Of a DNA stretch of 26,658 bases, positions 8,296 to 16,697 are shown one piece after another. A program made the position numbers and the translations under genes. Origin of the DNA: CAZYMF01 sp964648215 (GTDB lineage Bacteria > Desulfobacterota > Binatia > HRBIN30 > JACQVA1). The notes beneath the pieces were generated by a model. That model had not been told where the DNA came from. It did no database searches and saw only the letters and a list, made by a program, of their open reading frames with translations. The stretch spans positions 1-26,658 of the forward strand of contig CAZYMF010000048.1 in the NCBI GenBank assembly GCA_964648215.1, written 5' to 3'. Every line of letters begins with the position of its first letter. The first letter of the stretch is position 1.

Positions 8296-9169
8296 AGAGA
8301 CGATCGCCGCACCGAGCGTGGCCGGCGCCGATTCGCGGCGCGTGGGATCCGGCCCGACCGTGGTGATCGAGCCGCGCAAGGGGTGGTTCGATCTCGATCT
8401 GAGGGCGCTGTGGCAGTATCGCGAGCTGCTCTACTTCCTCGCCTGGCGCGACGTGAAGGTGCGGTACAAGCAGACGGCCATCGGGGCCAGCTGGGCCATT
8501 CTCAAGCCGTTTCTGACCATGATCGTCTTCACCGTCGTGTTCAGCAAGTTCGCCAAGGTTCCCTCGGACGGGCTGCCGTATCCGATCTTCGCCTACAGCG
8601 CGCTGTTGCCGTGGACGTACTTCGCCGAGGCCGTGACGCGCAGCGGCGCCAGCCTGGTGGGCGACGCCAACCTGATCAGCAAGGTGTACTTCCCGCGCAT
8701 CGTGGTGCCGATCTCCGCTGCCCTGGCTCCGCTGGTCGATTTCGCCGTGGCCTTCGTCATCCTTCTCGGGATGATGGCGTGGTTCGGCATCGCGCCCACC
8801 GTGGGAGTCGTCGCCCTGCCGGCGTTTCTGCTGCTGACCTTCGCCACGGCGATGGCCGCCGGCTTCTGGCTGTCGGCGTTGAACGTCCGCTACCGCGACG
8901 TGGGTCACACGATCCCGTTTCTGACGCAGTGCTGGATGTACGCTTCGCCGGTCGCGTATCCGGTCAGCCTGGTGCCCGAGCGTTGGCGGATCGTCTACGG
9001 TCTCAACCCCATGGCCGGCGTGGTCGAGGGCTTCCGTTGGGCCTTGCTCGGGAAGCAGAGTCCCGACTTCGGGGTCATGGCAATCAGCTCGATCGTCGTC
9101 GTCGTCGCGCTGGTGTCGGGAGTCGTGTACTTCCGGCAGATGGAGAGGACCTTCGCGGACGTGGTGTGA
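8288..9169 (+). CDS. wzm: Polysaccharide ABC-2 transporter permease (Wzm/TagG type)
   Basis: This 293-residue inner-membrane protein has about six hydrophobic segments. The N-terminal signature YFLAWRDVKVRYKQTAIGAS followed by WAILKPFLTMIVF is typical of the permeases that export O-antigen, teichoic acid or capsular glycans with a Wzt-type ATPase. AYSALLPWTYFAEAV and SKVYFPRIVVPIS are further family motifs. It forms the channel half of the exporter and shares a TGATG junction with the ATPase gene (stop 9167-9169, start 9169). The symbol is given by analogy with the Wzm/Wzt pair, not from an exact orthologue. Confidence 0.92.
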   Translation: MAEETIAAPSVAGADSRRVGSGPTVVIEPRKGWFDLDLRALWQYRELLYFLAWRDVKVRYKQTAIGASWAILKPFLTMIVFTVVFSKFAKVPSDGLPYPIFAYSALLPWTYFAEAVTRSGASLVGDANLISKVYFPRIVVPISAALAPLVDFAVAFVILLGMMAWFGIAPTVGVVALPAFLLLTFATAMAAGFWLSALNVRYRDVGHTIPFLTQCWMYASPVAYPVSLVPERWRIVYGLNPMAGVVEGFRWALLGKQSPDFGVMAISSIVVVVALVSGVVYFRQMERTFADVV

Positions 9170-10424
9170 TGAGCGGCATTGCGATCCGAGCGGAGCACCT
9201 CAGCAAGCAGTACAGCATTGGTGCGGCCAAGCAACGCTACGACACGTTGCGCGACCAACTGGTGGCGAGTGCGCAGTCGCTGCTGCGGCGCGGCGGGGCC
9301 CGCGCGCCTGAGGACACCATTTGGGCGCTCCGCGACGTGTCCCTGGAGATCGGCCAGGGCGAGGTCGTCGGCATCATCGGACGCAACGGGGCGGGCAAGA
9401 GCACGTTGCTCAAGATTCTGTCGCGCATCACCGAGCCGACCGCCGGCCGCGCCGAGATCTACGGGCGAGTGGGGAGTCTGCTCGAGGTCGGCACGGGCTT
9501 TCATCCCGAGCTGAGCGGCCGCGAGAACATCTACCTGAACGGCGCGATTCTCGGCATGCGCAAGACCGAGATCGACGCCAAGTTCGACGCCATCGTGGCC
9601 TTCGCCGAGGTGGACCGGTTCATCGATACCCCGGTCAAGCGCTACTCCAGTGGAATGTACGTGCGGCTGGCCTTCGCCGTCGCGGCTCACCTGGAGCCGG
9701 AAATCCTGTTCGTCGACGAGGTGCTGGCCGTCGGGGACGCCGGGTTTCAGAAGAAATGCCTCGGGAAGATGGGCGAGATTGCGACGCAGGGGCGCACGGT
9801 CGTGTTTGTCAGCCACAACATGGGGGCGGTCCACGCCCTCACGCAGCGCTGCGTTTACCTGAAGAACGGCTCGGTCGCCGCTTACGAGGACACCGGGGCG
9901 GTCGTGCGACAGTACCTGAACGAGGCGGCGACGGCGGGTGGTACCGTCGAGTCGGAGGACCTGAACGCCTACCGGCGCGATCCGCGCGACGATACCCCGG
10001 TGCGCATAAAGGGTCTTTGGGTCAACGATCGTGCGACGGCAGGGCGTTCCATCGAGATGTCCGCCCCGTTCCTGGTCAACATCGAGGTGGAGGCGACGAG
10101 CGAGATCCGTGGGGCGAACGTGTCCGTGACCGTGTACGACGCCGAGGCACGGCGTGTGGTGGTGTTGTTCTCCGGCGATCAGGAGTTCGGCTTGTTCCTA
10201 TCGCCGGGGAGCCACCTGATTCAGCTCCGGGTCGAGGACCTGCCGCTCGTGCCCGGCCAGTATTTCGTCGACGTCGGCATCAACCAATCCACCGGCACGA
10301 AGGCATACGACGTGTTGTTGAAGGTGCCGCTGTTGACGATCACCAATACGGGGCGCGTGGTCCACTGGTTGGAACGTCCCTGGGGTAGCATGCACTGGGA
10401 CAAGGTGCATTGGACGGCACGGGC
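9169..10424 (+). CDS. wzt: Polysaccharide ABC transporter ATPase with C-terminal glycan-binding domain (Wzt type, 3' end in gap)
   Basis: About 418 residues are visible before scaffold gap 1. The nucleotide-binding domain is intact: Walker A GRNGAGKST at 71-79, signature YSSGMY at 159-164, Walker B ending in D183-E184, and the H-loop histidine H216. Residues from about 270 onward form a beta-rich extension resembling the Wzt C-terminal domain, which in O-antigen exporters recognises the glycan terminus before export. Wzt proteins are commonly 400-430 residues, so only a few residues are likely missing. An open frame continues across the Ns into the next gene, but that is an accident of the 100-N placeholder. 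The presence of the Wzt C-domain suggests the glycan is finished before export, perhaps with a methyl cap made by the neighbouring methyltransferases. Confidence 0.9.
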
Positions 10425-10524
10425 NNNNNNNNNNNNNNNNNNNNNNNNNNNNNNNNNNNNNNNNNNNNNNNNNNNNNNNNNNNNNNNNNNNNNNNNNNNN
10501 NNNNNNNNNNNNNNNNNNNNNNNN
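10425..10524. other. Scaffold gap of 100 Ns
   Basis: Exactly 100 Ns, the conventional placeholder for a gap of unknown size. It removes the end of the Wzt-type ATPase and the start of the following methyltransferase. A class I methyltransferase usually has 50-80 residues before the VGLDL strand seen just after the gap, so the real missing length is probably larger than 100 bases, and a whole small gene could be hidden. Confidence 0.95.
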
Positions 10525-11085
10525 CCGAGTCGGGCCGTGCGTTACGTCGGATTGGATCTTCGCGCCAACGAGTATTGCGAGCGGCCTGATCTCTTTTGGA
10601 ACGGCCGCGAGATCCCGCTGCGCGACCGCGCGGTCGACTGTGCTCTGGCCACCGAGGTGCTGGAACATTGCCCCGCGCCGGAGAGCGTCATCGCGGAGGT
10701 GCGGCGCGTGCTCCGACCGGGTGGCCTGCTGTTCTTCAGCGTCCCGTTTCTGTGGCCCCTGCATACGGTACCCCACGACCAGTACCGCTATACGCCGTTT
10801 GCGCTGGAGCGGATGTTGCGGAGCGCCGGGTTCGGCGAGGTCAAGCTGCTCGCCTTGGGCGGCTGGGATGCCAGCCTGGCACAGATGATCGGGCTGTGGG
10901 TGCGCCGCCGGCCGATGTCCGCCCGCAAACGGGCGGTGCTGTCGCGGGCGGCGCGTGCGATCGTGTCGTTCCTCCTGCGCCGCGACGAGCGACCGGAGGT
11001 CTTCGACGAGGGCTGCATGCTGACGGGCATCGCCGGCACGGCGATCAACGGGACCGCGCAGCACGAGAGCGTTGGCCATGAGTGA
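10525..11085 (+). CDS. Class I SAM-dependent methyltransferase (5' end in gap)
   Basis: The 186 visible residues begin inside the Rossmann fold at YVGLDLRANEYCERP, the strand that binds the SAM ribose. DCALATEVLEHCPAPESV, RRVLRPGGLLFFSVPF and HDQYRYTPFALERMLRSAGF follow, the standard order of a Methyltransf_11-like domain. The SAM-binding GxGxG loop is missing because it lies in scaffold gap 1. The role is probably methylation of a sugar or of the glycan terminus, judged from the exporter next door. Its TGA (11083-11085) overlaps the next gene's ATG at 11078 by 8 bases. Confidence 0.82.
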   Translation, partial: PSRAVRYVGLDLRANEYCERPDLFWNGREIPLRDRAVDCALATEVLEHCPAPESVIAEVRRVLRPGGLLFFSVPFLWPLHTVPHDQYRYTPFALERMLRSAGFGEVKLLALGGWDASLAQMIGLWVRRRPMSARKRAVLSRAARAIVSFLLRRDERPEVFDEGCMLTGIAGTAINGTAQHESVGHE

Positions 11086-11878
11086 CGCGGCCGCGGGTGA
11101 CGCTGCCAGCTTCTATGACGCCCTGCTCGTCCACAAGCTGAAGGATTTCGTCGAGGGTAACGAGCGCATCGAACGAGCGTGGGAGACAGTCGAGGCCTGG
11201 GCTCCGCTGACGCCGCGCCACATCCTGGAGGTTGGCTGCGCCGTTGGCGCGACCTGCTGGCGGATGAAGAGACGCTGGCCCGACGCCGAGGTGACCGGGC
11301 TCGATCTGAGCCCGCGCTTCATCGAGGTGGCCCGGCGTCTCTTCGGCGGGCCGAATCTGAGCTTCCACCTCGGATCTCTGGCGCCGGGGGCCATGGACGG
11401 AACCTTCGACCTCATCGTGCTCATGGATGTGTACGAGCACATTGCCGCTGCCGAGCGAGAGACGGTGCACCGGGCGTTGCGGAGCCTCCTCGCCCCTCGT
11501 GGTCGCATCGTCCTCTCCTTTCCCACCCCCCGCCATCAGGCGTGGCTGCGCCAGCTCCACCCAGAGCAGCTGCAGCCGGTGGACGAGGACATCGACTTGA
11601 AGGTCCTGAACGAGCTCCGCGGCGCAACGGAGACCGAAGTTCTTCTCTACCAGGAGGTCAGCGTGTGGCGGCAGGGTGACTATGCCCACGCCGTCCTCGG
11701 GCGCTGGCAGAACATGGCCGAGCTGGTGCCGAGTGCCGCGGCGGGCGTCGGCTGGCGTGATCGCCTACTGCGTCGGCTGGCACCCCGCGACGCGTCGAGC
11801 TGGCCCGCGCGTGCGCAGCGGCTGTCGCATGTGCGCCGTCGTCTGGGTGAGAATGGTTGTCCCCAGGTAGGGGCGTGA
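11078..11878 (+). CDS. Class I SAM-dependent methyltransferase
   Basis: This 266-residue cytoplasmic enzyme has SAM-binding motif I as ILEVGCAVGATC (about residues 49-60), followed by VTGLDLSPRFIEVARRLF, DLIVLMDVYEHIAAAE and LLAPRGRIVLSFPTP, the full Methyltransf_11/25-like order. ATG at 11078 is chosen over an in-frame TTG six bases upstream. With the truncated methyltransferase just before it, there are at least two methyltransferases directly after the Wzm/Wzt exporter, an arrangement that recalls systems where methylation caps and terminates the chain. Substrate and position of methylation are unknown. The last 50 residues are Arg-rich and not recognised. Confidence 0.85.
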   Translation: MSDAAAGDAASFYDALLVHKLKDFVEGNERIERAWETVEAWAPLTPRHILEVGCAVGATCWRMKRRWPDAEVTGLDLSPRFIEVARRLFGGPNLSFHLGSLAPGAMDGTFDLIVLMDVYEHIAAAERETVHRALRSLLAPRGRIVLSFPTPRHQAWLRQLHPEQLQPVDEDIDLKVLNELRGATETEVLLYQEVSVWRQGDYAHAVLGRWQNMAELVPSAAAGVGWRDRLLRRLAPRDASSWPARAQRLSHVRRRLGENGCPQVGA

Positions 11879-11923
11879 CGTGGTCGCGCCGACGGACGCG
11901 CAGCGATGCAGAGAGAGCGCCGA

Positions 11924-12626
11924 ATGAAGGTTTGTGTCACCTTTCCCAACCGGGACTTTGCCTACTCGGAGACCTTCATCCGGGCGCACGTGGAGCGGCT
12001 TCCCGCCGAGGTGGAGACCCTTTACGGCGATTGGTTCCCTCTGTTCTACCGTGGCGCGAACGGCGCCCGCGCGGTCGTGCCCCGCTGGCTGAGCGGCGTG
12101 TGCCTGCTGACGCGCCGGCTGCCGTCGGGGGATGCCCTGGCGACGCGGTTCGAGCGTTCCGCGTTGGCGCGCGTGCTCAAGGCCCGGCGCGCCGACGCGG
12201 TTCTGGCGGAGTACGGGTTGGGCGGCGTGTGCGTGATGGAGGCGTGCGCGGCGGCACGCGTTCCCCTCATCGTGCACTTCCACGGGTGGGATGCTTACGA
12301 CGAGACGCCTCTGCGCGGGCCCGGGAAGGAATACCCGCGCCTCTTCGAGCTCAGCGCCGCCATCATCGCCGTTTCCCGCGACATGGAGAGGCAGCTGCTG
12401 GACCTCGGCGCGCCGCGGGAGAAACTGCACTACAACCCGTACGGCGTCGACACGGCGTCCTTTGGCGGCGCCGATCCGGGGACGGCGCCGCCGCTGTTCG
12501 TGGCCGTGGGACGATTCGTGGACAAGAAGGCGCCGCATCTCACGGTCCTGGCGTTCGAGCGGGTGCTGCGCCGGCACCCCGAAGCGCGCCTCGTCATGGT
12601 GGGCGACGGACCGTTGTGGGAGGCGT
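11924..12626 (+). CDS. Glycosyltransferase, GT4 family, N-terminal part (3' end in gap)
   Basis: The 234 visible residues start MKVCVTFPNRDFAYSETFIR, similar to WcaL-like GT4 enzymes (the FPxxSETFI pattern), and continue with PLIVHFHGWDAYDETP, AVSRDMERQLLDLGAP, YNPYGVD and the start of the C-terminal domain, LFVAVGRFVDKKAPHLTVLA, to VGDGPLWEA. The catalytic EX7E segment falls in gap 2. ATG at 11924 is preferred to an in-frame ATG at 11906 because the first beta strand begins there and AGAGAGAG lies just upstream. It is probably one gene with the fragment after the gap. A 45-base spacer separates it from the methyltransferase. Confidence 0.83.
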
Positions 12627-12726
12627 NNNNNNNNNNNNNNNNNNNNNNNNNNNNNNNNNNNNNNNNNNNNNNNNNNNNNNNNNNNNNNNNNNNNNNNNNN
12701 NNNNNNNNNNNNNNNNNNNNNNNNNN
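12627..12726. other. Scaffold gap of 100 Ns
   Basis: Exactly 100 Ns, a placeholder for unknown length. The GT4 on its left stops at VGDGPLWEA, and on its right only about 38 residues of a GT-like C-terminus remain. A typical GT4 has about 140 residues after the VGDGP motif, so about 100 residues (roughly 300 bases) are missing if both flanks are one gene. For that gene to stay in frame the true gap must be a multiple of three, which 100 is not. Confidence 0.95.
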
Positions 12727-12842
12727 GGTCGCTGGGACAGGCGGCGGCGAAGCGGATCGCAGAGAAATTCCGCATGGAGGACAGCATCGGAAATTTGTGG
12801 AAGATCATTACCGATGCGGTTGCCAGCGGCGTGGCGCGATGA
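12727..12842 (+). CDS. C-terminal fragment of a glycosyltransferase (5' end in gap)
   Basis: In the frame starting at 12729 the sequence reads SLGQAAAKRIAEKFRMEDSI and ends ITDAVASGVAR before a TGA at 12840-12842. The pattern, a helix with a basic residue followed by 'xxF' and a final amphipathic helix, is what closes GT4 proteins. It is most likely the end of the gene that begins at 11924, since that gene lacks its C-terminus. The placeholder gap puts the two in different frames, which has no biological meaning. Its stop overlaps the next ATG by ATGA. Confidence 0.6.
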
Positions 12843-13903
12843 ACATCGGATTCTTCTATTCGAACTTCGAGTACCCACCGACGTCCGGGTCGGGCGTCCA
12901 CGGCTATCAACTGGTCAAGCACTTGACCGCTCTCGGGCATCGCGTCGGCAGCTTCTACTTCGGCGGCACGAACCCCGCCATCCGGCACTTCCGCGGCCGG
13001 CAGCTCGTCGACTTCCTGCGCTGGTGCGACGTGTTCTACATTCGCACCGACGTTCGCTACCGCCTGGAGCTGTTCACGTTGCTCAAGCTGTTGGCGGCCG
13101 GGCGGCGTCCGGTGGTGTGGGAGGTGAACTCGCCTCCGGTGGAGCGCGCGTTCGAGACGCAGTACGGCCAGAACTTCGCCGTCCTCGAACGCCGGCGGCG
13201 CCTGCTGGCGCGCCTGGTGGATGCCGCCGTCGTGGTGTCCAAGCCGGTCTACGACTATGCCCGCGACACGCTGCGGATTCGACGGGTGACGCTCGTTCCC
13301 AACGGGTCGGACCCGGAGCAGTTCTCTCCGAGCCGGCGGCGGCCTTCCTGTTACCCGAAGCCGTTCAACGTCGTCTGGATCGGCTCGACTCGCTTCACCT
13401 GGCACGGGATCGGCAAAATTCTCGATGCCGCGGCGGTGCTGACGGAGAGCGATCCCGACGTCGGCGTGGTGCTGATCGGCGACCGGTCCTTTCTGCCGGC
13501 GACGCTGCCGGCGAACGTCACGTGCATTGGCGAGCTGGCTCACCCGGAGGTGCCGCCGTATTTGGCTTCGGCCGACGTCGGGCTGGTCGTCTACCAGGGA
13601 TTCGACCAGGTCCCCGGCGGGTTCTACGGCTCGCCCACCAAGCTCTACGATTGCCTGGCCTCCGGCCTGGCGGTGGTCGCGCACGATGTCGGCCAGGTGG
13701 GAGAGGTGATTCAGGACGGTGTCAACGGGTTGCTCTGCGACGGAACCGTCGAGCAGGTCGTGGCCGGCATCCGCCGTCTCAAGGCGGACCCGGATCTGCG
13801 CGGCCGACTGGGAGTGGCTGCCCGGCAAACGGTGGAGCAGTCGTACAACTGGCGGCGGGTCGGCGAACAAACCGACCGATTGCTTCGCGAGGTTGTCTCC
13901 TGA
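12839..13903 (+). CDS. Glycosyltransferase, GT4 family, with Asp at the usual second catalytic Glu
   Basis: This 354-residue GT-B protein has an N-terminal domain beginning MNIGFFYSNFEYPPTSGSGV with the glycine-rich donor-side loop, then EVNSPPVERAFE, VVVSKPVYDYARD, VPNGSDPEQFSP, and WIGSTRFTWHGIGKILDAAA opening the C-terminal domain. The motif corresponding to the second Glu of EX7E reads SPTKLYDCLASG, with Asp at residue 271. Related GT4 enzymes with 'P.KlyEyma' usually have Glu here. It could be active with Asp or have altered activity. It is coupled to the upstream GT fragment by an ATGA overlap and followed after 3 bases by the GT39-like gene, so it sits firmly in the operon. Confidence 0.86.
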   Translation: MNIGFFYSNFEYPPTSGSGVHGYQLVKHLTALGHRVGSFYFGGTNPAIRHFRGRQLVDFLRWCDVFYIRTDVRYRLELFTLLKLLAAGRRPVVWEVNSPPVERAFETQYGQNFAVLERRRRLLARLVDAAVVVSKPVYDYARDTLRIRRVTLVPNGSDPEQFSPSRRRPSCYPKPFNVVWIGSTRFTWHGIGKILDAAAVLTESDPDVGVVLIGDRSFLPATLPANVTCIGELAHPEVPPYLASADVGLVVYQGFDQVPGGFYGSPTKLYDCLASGLAVVAHDVGQVGEVIQDGVNGLLCDGTVEQVVAGIRRLKADPDLRGRLGVAARQTVEQSYNWRRVGEQTDRLLREVVS

Positions 13904-13906
13904 AGC

Positions 13907-15451
13907 ATGGCGGTAGAGATGCCTTCGTGGCCCTCCACGCGGACGGAGGCGGCTCTGGCGCGGCTGGCGCTGCTGGGTGTTCTCGCCGTCGCTTTCACCC
14001 TTCGCTACTCCGGCATTCCGTTCGGCTTTCCCCTGGAAACCCACCCGGACGAGCCCTACCTGCTGCGCTCGGCGGCCGCCATGCTGCAGAGCGGCAACCT
14101 CGATCCGCACTTCTTCAACTACCCGTCGCTGTACATCTATCTGCAAGCGGCGCTGCAGTGGGTGATCGTGGCCGTCGGCCGGCGGTGGCACTGGTGGCGG
14201 CAGATCGGCGAGGTGTCGACGCCGACGATCTTGTTCTGGGGGCGCCTGATGACCGTGGCGCTGTCGACGGCGACCGTGCTCGTCGTCTTCGACATCGGCC
14301 GGCGCCTGCAGGGCTGGTTGGCGGGGCTGGCGGCGGCGGCCGTTGTCGCCTGCTCGCCGCTGCACGTGGTCAATGGGTTCTACATCACCGTGGATACGCC
14401 GATGGCCTTGTTCGCCACGGTGGCGATCTGGGCGGCCACGCGCGAGCTTCTCGCCGCGCCCCGCTGGAGCACCTCCATCGTCGGCGGAGTCGCCGTCGGC
14501 CTTGCCATCGGCAGCAAGTACACGGCGGTGCTGGCCGCGATTCCGTTGCTGTTGATTCATTGGCGTCACAACCGGCGTGCCGGTCGCTGGTGGCAGCCGT
14601 GGACGTTGGCGCTGTTGGTTCTCATCCCCGTCGTTTTCTTCCTGACGACGCCGTACGCCCTGTTGGACCCGGGGCAGTTCGCACGCGCTCTCTATTACGA
14701 GGGAATCCACTATCGGACGGGACATCCGGGCTTCGAGTCTTCGGGCCACACCAGCTTCCTCTTCTACGCCAGGGTGCTGGCGACCTCCGGGCTGGGGCTG
14801 GTCGGTGCGGCCTTCGCCGTGGTCGGGTGGATCCTGCTCTACCGGCGCGATCGCTGGCAGGCGCTGGTGCTGGCGAGCTTCCCGGTCGCCTACTTCCTCT
14901 TCGTCGGGCAGTACAAGGTGCGCTTCGACCGCAACGCGCTGGTGCTGGTCGGGATGACCGCTGTCTTTGCGGGTATCGGAATCGAACGGACGGGCGCGTG
15001 GCTGGGACGGCGCGCACGGCCGGGCGGCTCGGCGCTGCCGGCGCTGGTGTTGGTGCTGTTGACGGTCGCGTTGCCTGTGCGCAGCGCCGCGCGCCGCGTC
15101 GCCGCGCTGACCGAGCCCGACCGCCGCTGGCTGGCGCAGGAGTGGATCGAGACGCACTTGCCGGAGGGCGCCCGCATCGCACGGGAGCACGCGACGCCGC
15201 CCTTGAGCTCGGGTCGCTTCCACGTCGCCGATCTCGGGCCGGACGGACTGATCACCGCGCAGTGCTGCGATTCGTACGAGTATCTGGTGGCGAGCGGCGG
15301 CGACTATCAGCGCTACTTGGCGGCACCAAACCGCTATCCGAAGGAAGCCAAGCTGTACCGGGAGCTGTTCGCACGCTACCAACTGCTCAAGGAGTTCGAC
15401 GCGCCGGGGACGGCGGGCCCGGTGATCCGTATCTATCGGGTGACGAAGTAG
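13907..15451 (+). CDS. Membrane glycosyltransferase, GT39/PMT-like (GT-C fold)
   Basis: This 514-residue integral membrane protein has about nine to ten hydrophobic segments and a C-terminal periplasmic-looking region (about residues 400-514). The first extracytoplasmic loop holds HPDEPYLLRSAAAML with D48-E49, the acidic pair typical of dolichyl/polyprenyl-phosphate-mannose-type glycosyltransferases. FNYPSLYIYLQAAL and GSKYTAVLAAIPLLLI are further family-like segments. Such enzymes use polyprenyl-phosphate sugars on the periplasmic side to add side branches or glycosylate lipid or protein. In this locus it might decorate the EPS or add sugar to the O-ligase substrate. It starts 3 bases after the previous stop. 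Confidence 0.84.
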   Translation: MAVEMPSWPSTRTEAALARLALLGVLAVAFTLRYSGIPFGFPLETHPDEPYLLRSAAAMLQSGNLDPHFFNYPSLYIYLQAALQWVIVAVGRRWHWWRQIGEVSTPTILFWGRLMTVALSTATVLVVFDIGRRLQGWLAGLAAAAVVACSPLHVVNGFYITVDTPMALFATVAIWAATRELLAAPRWSTSIVGGVAVGLAIGSKYTAVLAAIPLLLIHWRHNRRAGRWWQPWTLALLVLIPVVFFLTTPYALLDPGQFARALYYEGIHYRTGHPGFESSGHTSFLFYARVLATSGLGLVGAAFAVVGWILLYRRDRWQALVLASFPVAYFLFVGQYKVRFDRNALVLVGMTAVFAGIGIERTGAWLGRRARPGGSALPALVLVLLTVALPVRSAARRVAALTEPDRRWLAQEWIETHLPEGARIAREHATPPLSSGRFHVADLGPDGLITAQCCDSYEYLVASGGDYQRYLAAPNRYPKEAKLYRELFARYQLLKEFDAPGTAGPVIRIYRVTK

Positions 15452-15479
15452 GCGCAGGGCGGAGAGTGGTTCCAGACAA

Positions 15480-16697
15480 ATGAAGATCGCGTTCATCGTC
15501 GGTGGATTTCCGAAGATCTCGGAAACCTTCATCTTGAACCAGATCACGGGCCTGGTGGACCTCGGGCACGACGTGCGCGTATTTGCCAATCGGCGGCCGG
15601 CAGAGTCGGTGGCCCATCCGGATGTCGAACGATACGGCCTGGTGGCCAGGACGCACCACTTCGACCTCCCCGACACTCGTGGCGGCCGTCTCGCCCGCGC
15701 CGCCGTCAGCCTGCTGCGCCTCCTGCCGCGCCATCCACGCGCCGCCCTGCGCTGCTGCGATCTCTCCGCCGACGGCAGCTTCTACGCCGTCCTGAACAAC
15801 CTGATGCGGGCCGAGGTCTTTCTGCGATGGCGGCCCGATGCCGTCATGTGCCACTACGGCACGAACGGGATCGGCTTCATCTTCCTCAAGGATCTGCTGC
15901 CGCACCTGCGCTTCGCCACGATGTTTCACGCCGGCGACATTCGCCTGATCGACGAAGAAGGTCCGCAGGTGTACGCGCGGCTGCGGGAACGGGGCGACGT
16001 GTTCCTCGCCATCAGCGACTCCTACAATCGCCGGCGACTGATCGAGGCGGGGTTCGACCCGGCGCGGATCGTGACGCACCGGATCGGCGTGGCCGTAGGG
16101 GCGATCCCGTTCCGCCCGCGACGGCTGCGGGAGGGCGGTATCCGGGTGCTCACGGTGGCTCGTCTCGATCCGGAGAAGGGCATTGAGCACGCCCTGGCAG
16201 CCGTTGCGGCGCTGCGAGATCGCCGCCCGGACCTGCGTATCGACTACCGAATCGCTGGTGACGGCGCGCTCCGAGCTCGGCTGGAAGCCCTCGTGGAAGA
16301 GCTTCGGCTCGGCGACCGTGTGCAGCTTCTCGGCTGGCTGCCGACACCGCGGACGCTGGAGGAAATGGCGGACGCCGATCTGTTTCTACTGCCCAGCCTG
16401 GCGGAGGCGACCCCCACGGTGTTGCTCGAGGCGCAGGCGAGCGGTCTGCCGATCTTGGCAACCGACGTCGGCGCCGTGGCGGAGATCGTGCAGCAGGGGG
16501 AGCCGCGCGCCATCGTCGAGCCCGGGGACGCACCCGCCCTGGCCGCCGCGTTCGAGTATCTCGTCGACCACGACGAGCGCTGGGAATCGATGGCGCGCGC
16601 CGGGCGCGCTTACGTCGAGCGGGAGCACGACATCCATCTCCTGGATCAGCGCTTGAGCGAGATCCTGGCAGGAGGGGCAGACGGCGGCGCAACATGA
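15480..16697 (+). CDS. Glycosyltransferase, GT4 family, WcaL-like
   Basis: This 405-residue protein begins MKIAFIVGGFPKISETFILN; the FPKxSETFI motif (about residues 10-19) is characteristic of WcaL and related EPS glycosyltransferases. MFHAGDIRLIDEEGP lies in the middle of the N-domain, and VLTVARLDPEKGIEHALAAV opens the C-domain. The EX7E pair is E309 and E317 in LAEATPTVLLEAQASGLPIL. It should add a sugar to a lipid-linked intermediate at the cytoplasmic membrane face. There are 28 bases between the previous stop and this ATG, with a GGCGGAG upstream that is further away than ideal. Its stop overlaps the next gene's ATG by ATGA. Confidence 0.88.
   Translation: MKIAFIVGGFPKISETFILNQITGLVDLGHDVRVFANRRPAESVAHPDVERYGLVARTHHFDLPDTRGGRLARAAVSLLRLLPRHPRAALRCCDLSADGSFYAVLNNLMRAEVFLRWRPDAVMCHYGTNGIGFIFLKDLLPHLRFATMFHAGDIRLIDEEGPQVYARLRERGDVFLAISDSYNRRRLIEAGFDPARIVTHRIGVAVGAIPFRPRRLREGGIRVLTVARLDPEKGIEHALAAVAALRDRRPDLRIDYRIAGDGALRARLEALVEELRLGDRVQLLGWLPTPRTLEEMADADLFLLPSLAEATPTVLLEAQASGLPILATDVGAVAEIVQQGEPRAIVEPGDAPALAAAFEYLVDHDERWESMARAGRAYVEREHDIHLLDQRLSEILAGGADGGAT

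Noticed and set aside
8383..11085. One continuous frame suggesting a 900-residue fused protein
   Set aside because: It starts out of frame within the permease gene and is joined across a 100-N placeholder. The real units are the Wzt-type ATPase from 9169 and the truncated methyltransferase from 10525.
11906..13903. One continuous frame suggesting a double glycosyltransferase
   Set aside because: It crosses gap 2 only because of the arbitrary 100-N length. A GT-like C-terminus with its own stop at 12840-12842 sits in another frame, and a clear start at 12839 begins the second enzyme.
11765..15676. Very long open frame on the minus strand (over 1300 codons), plus others opposite most genes
   Set aside because: These lie opposite well-supported plus-strand genes, are Arg/His/Gly-rich without any domain, and arise because high-GC codon bias removes stops from the complementary frame. 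One also runs through a gap of Ns.
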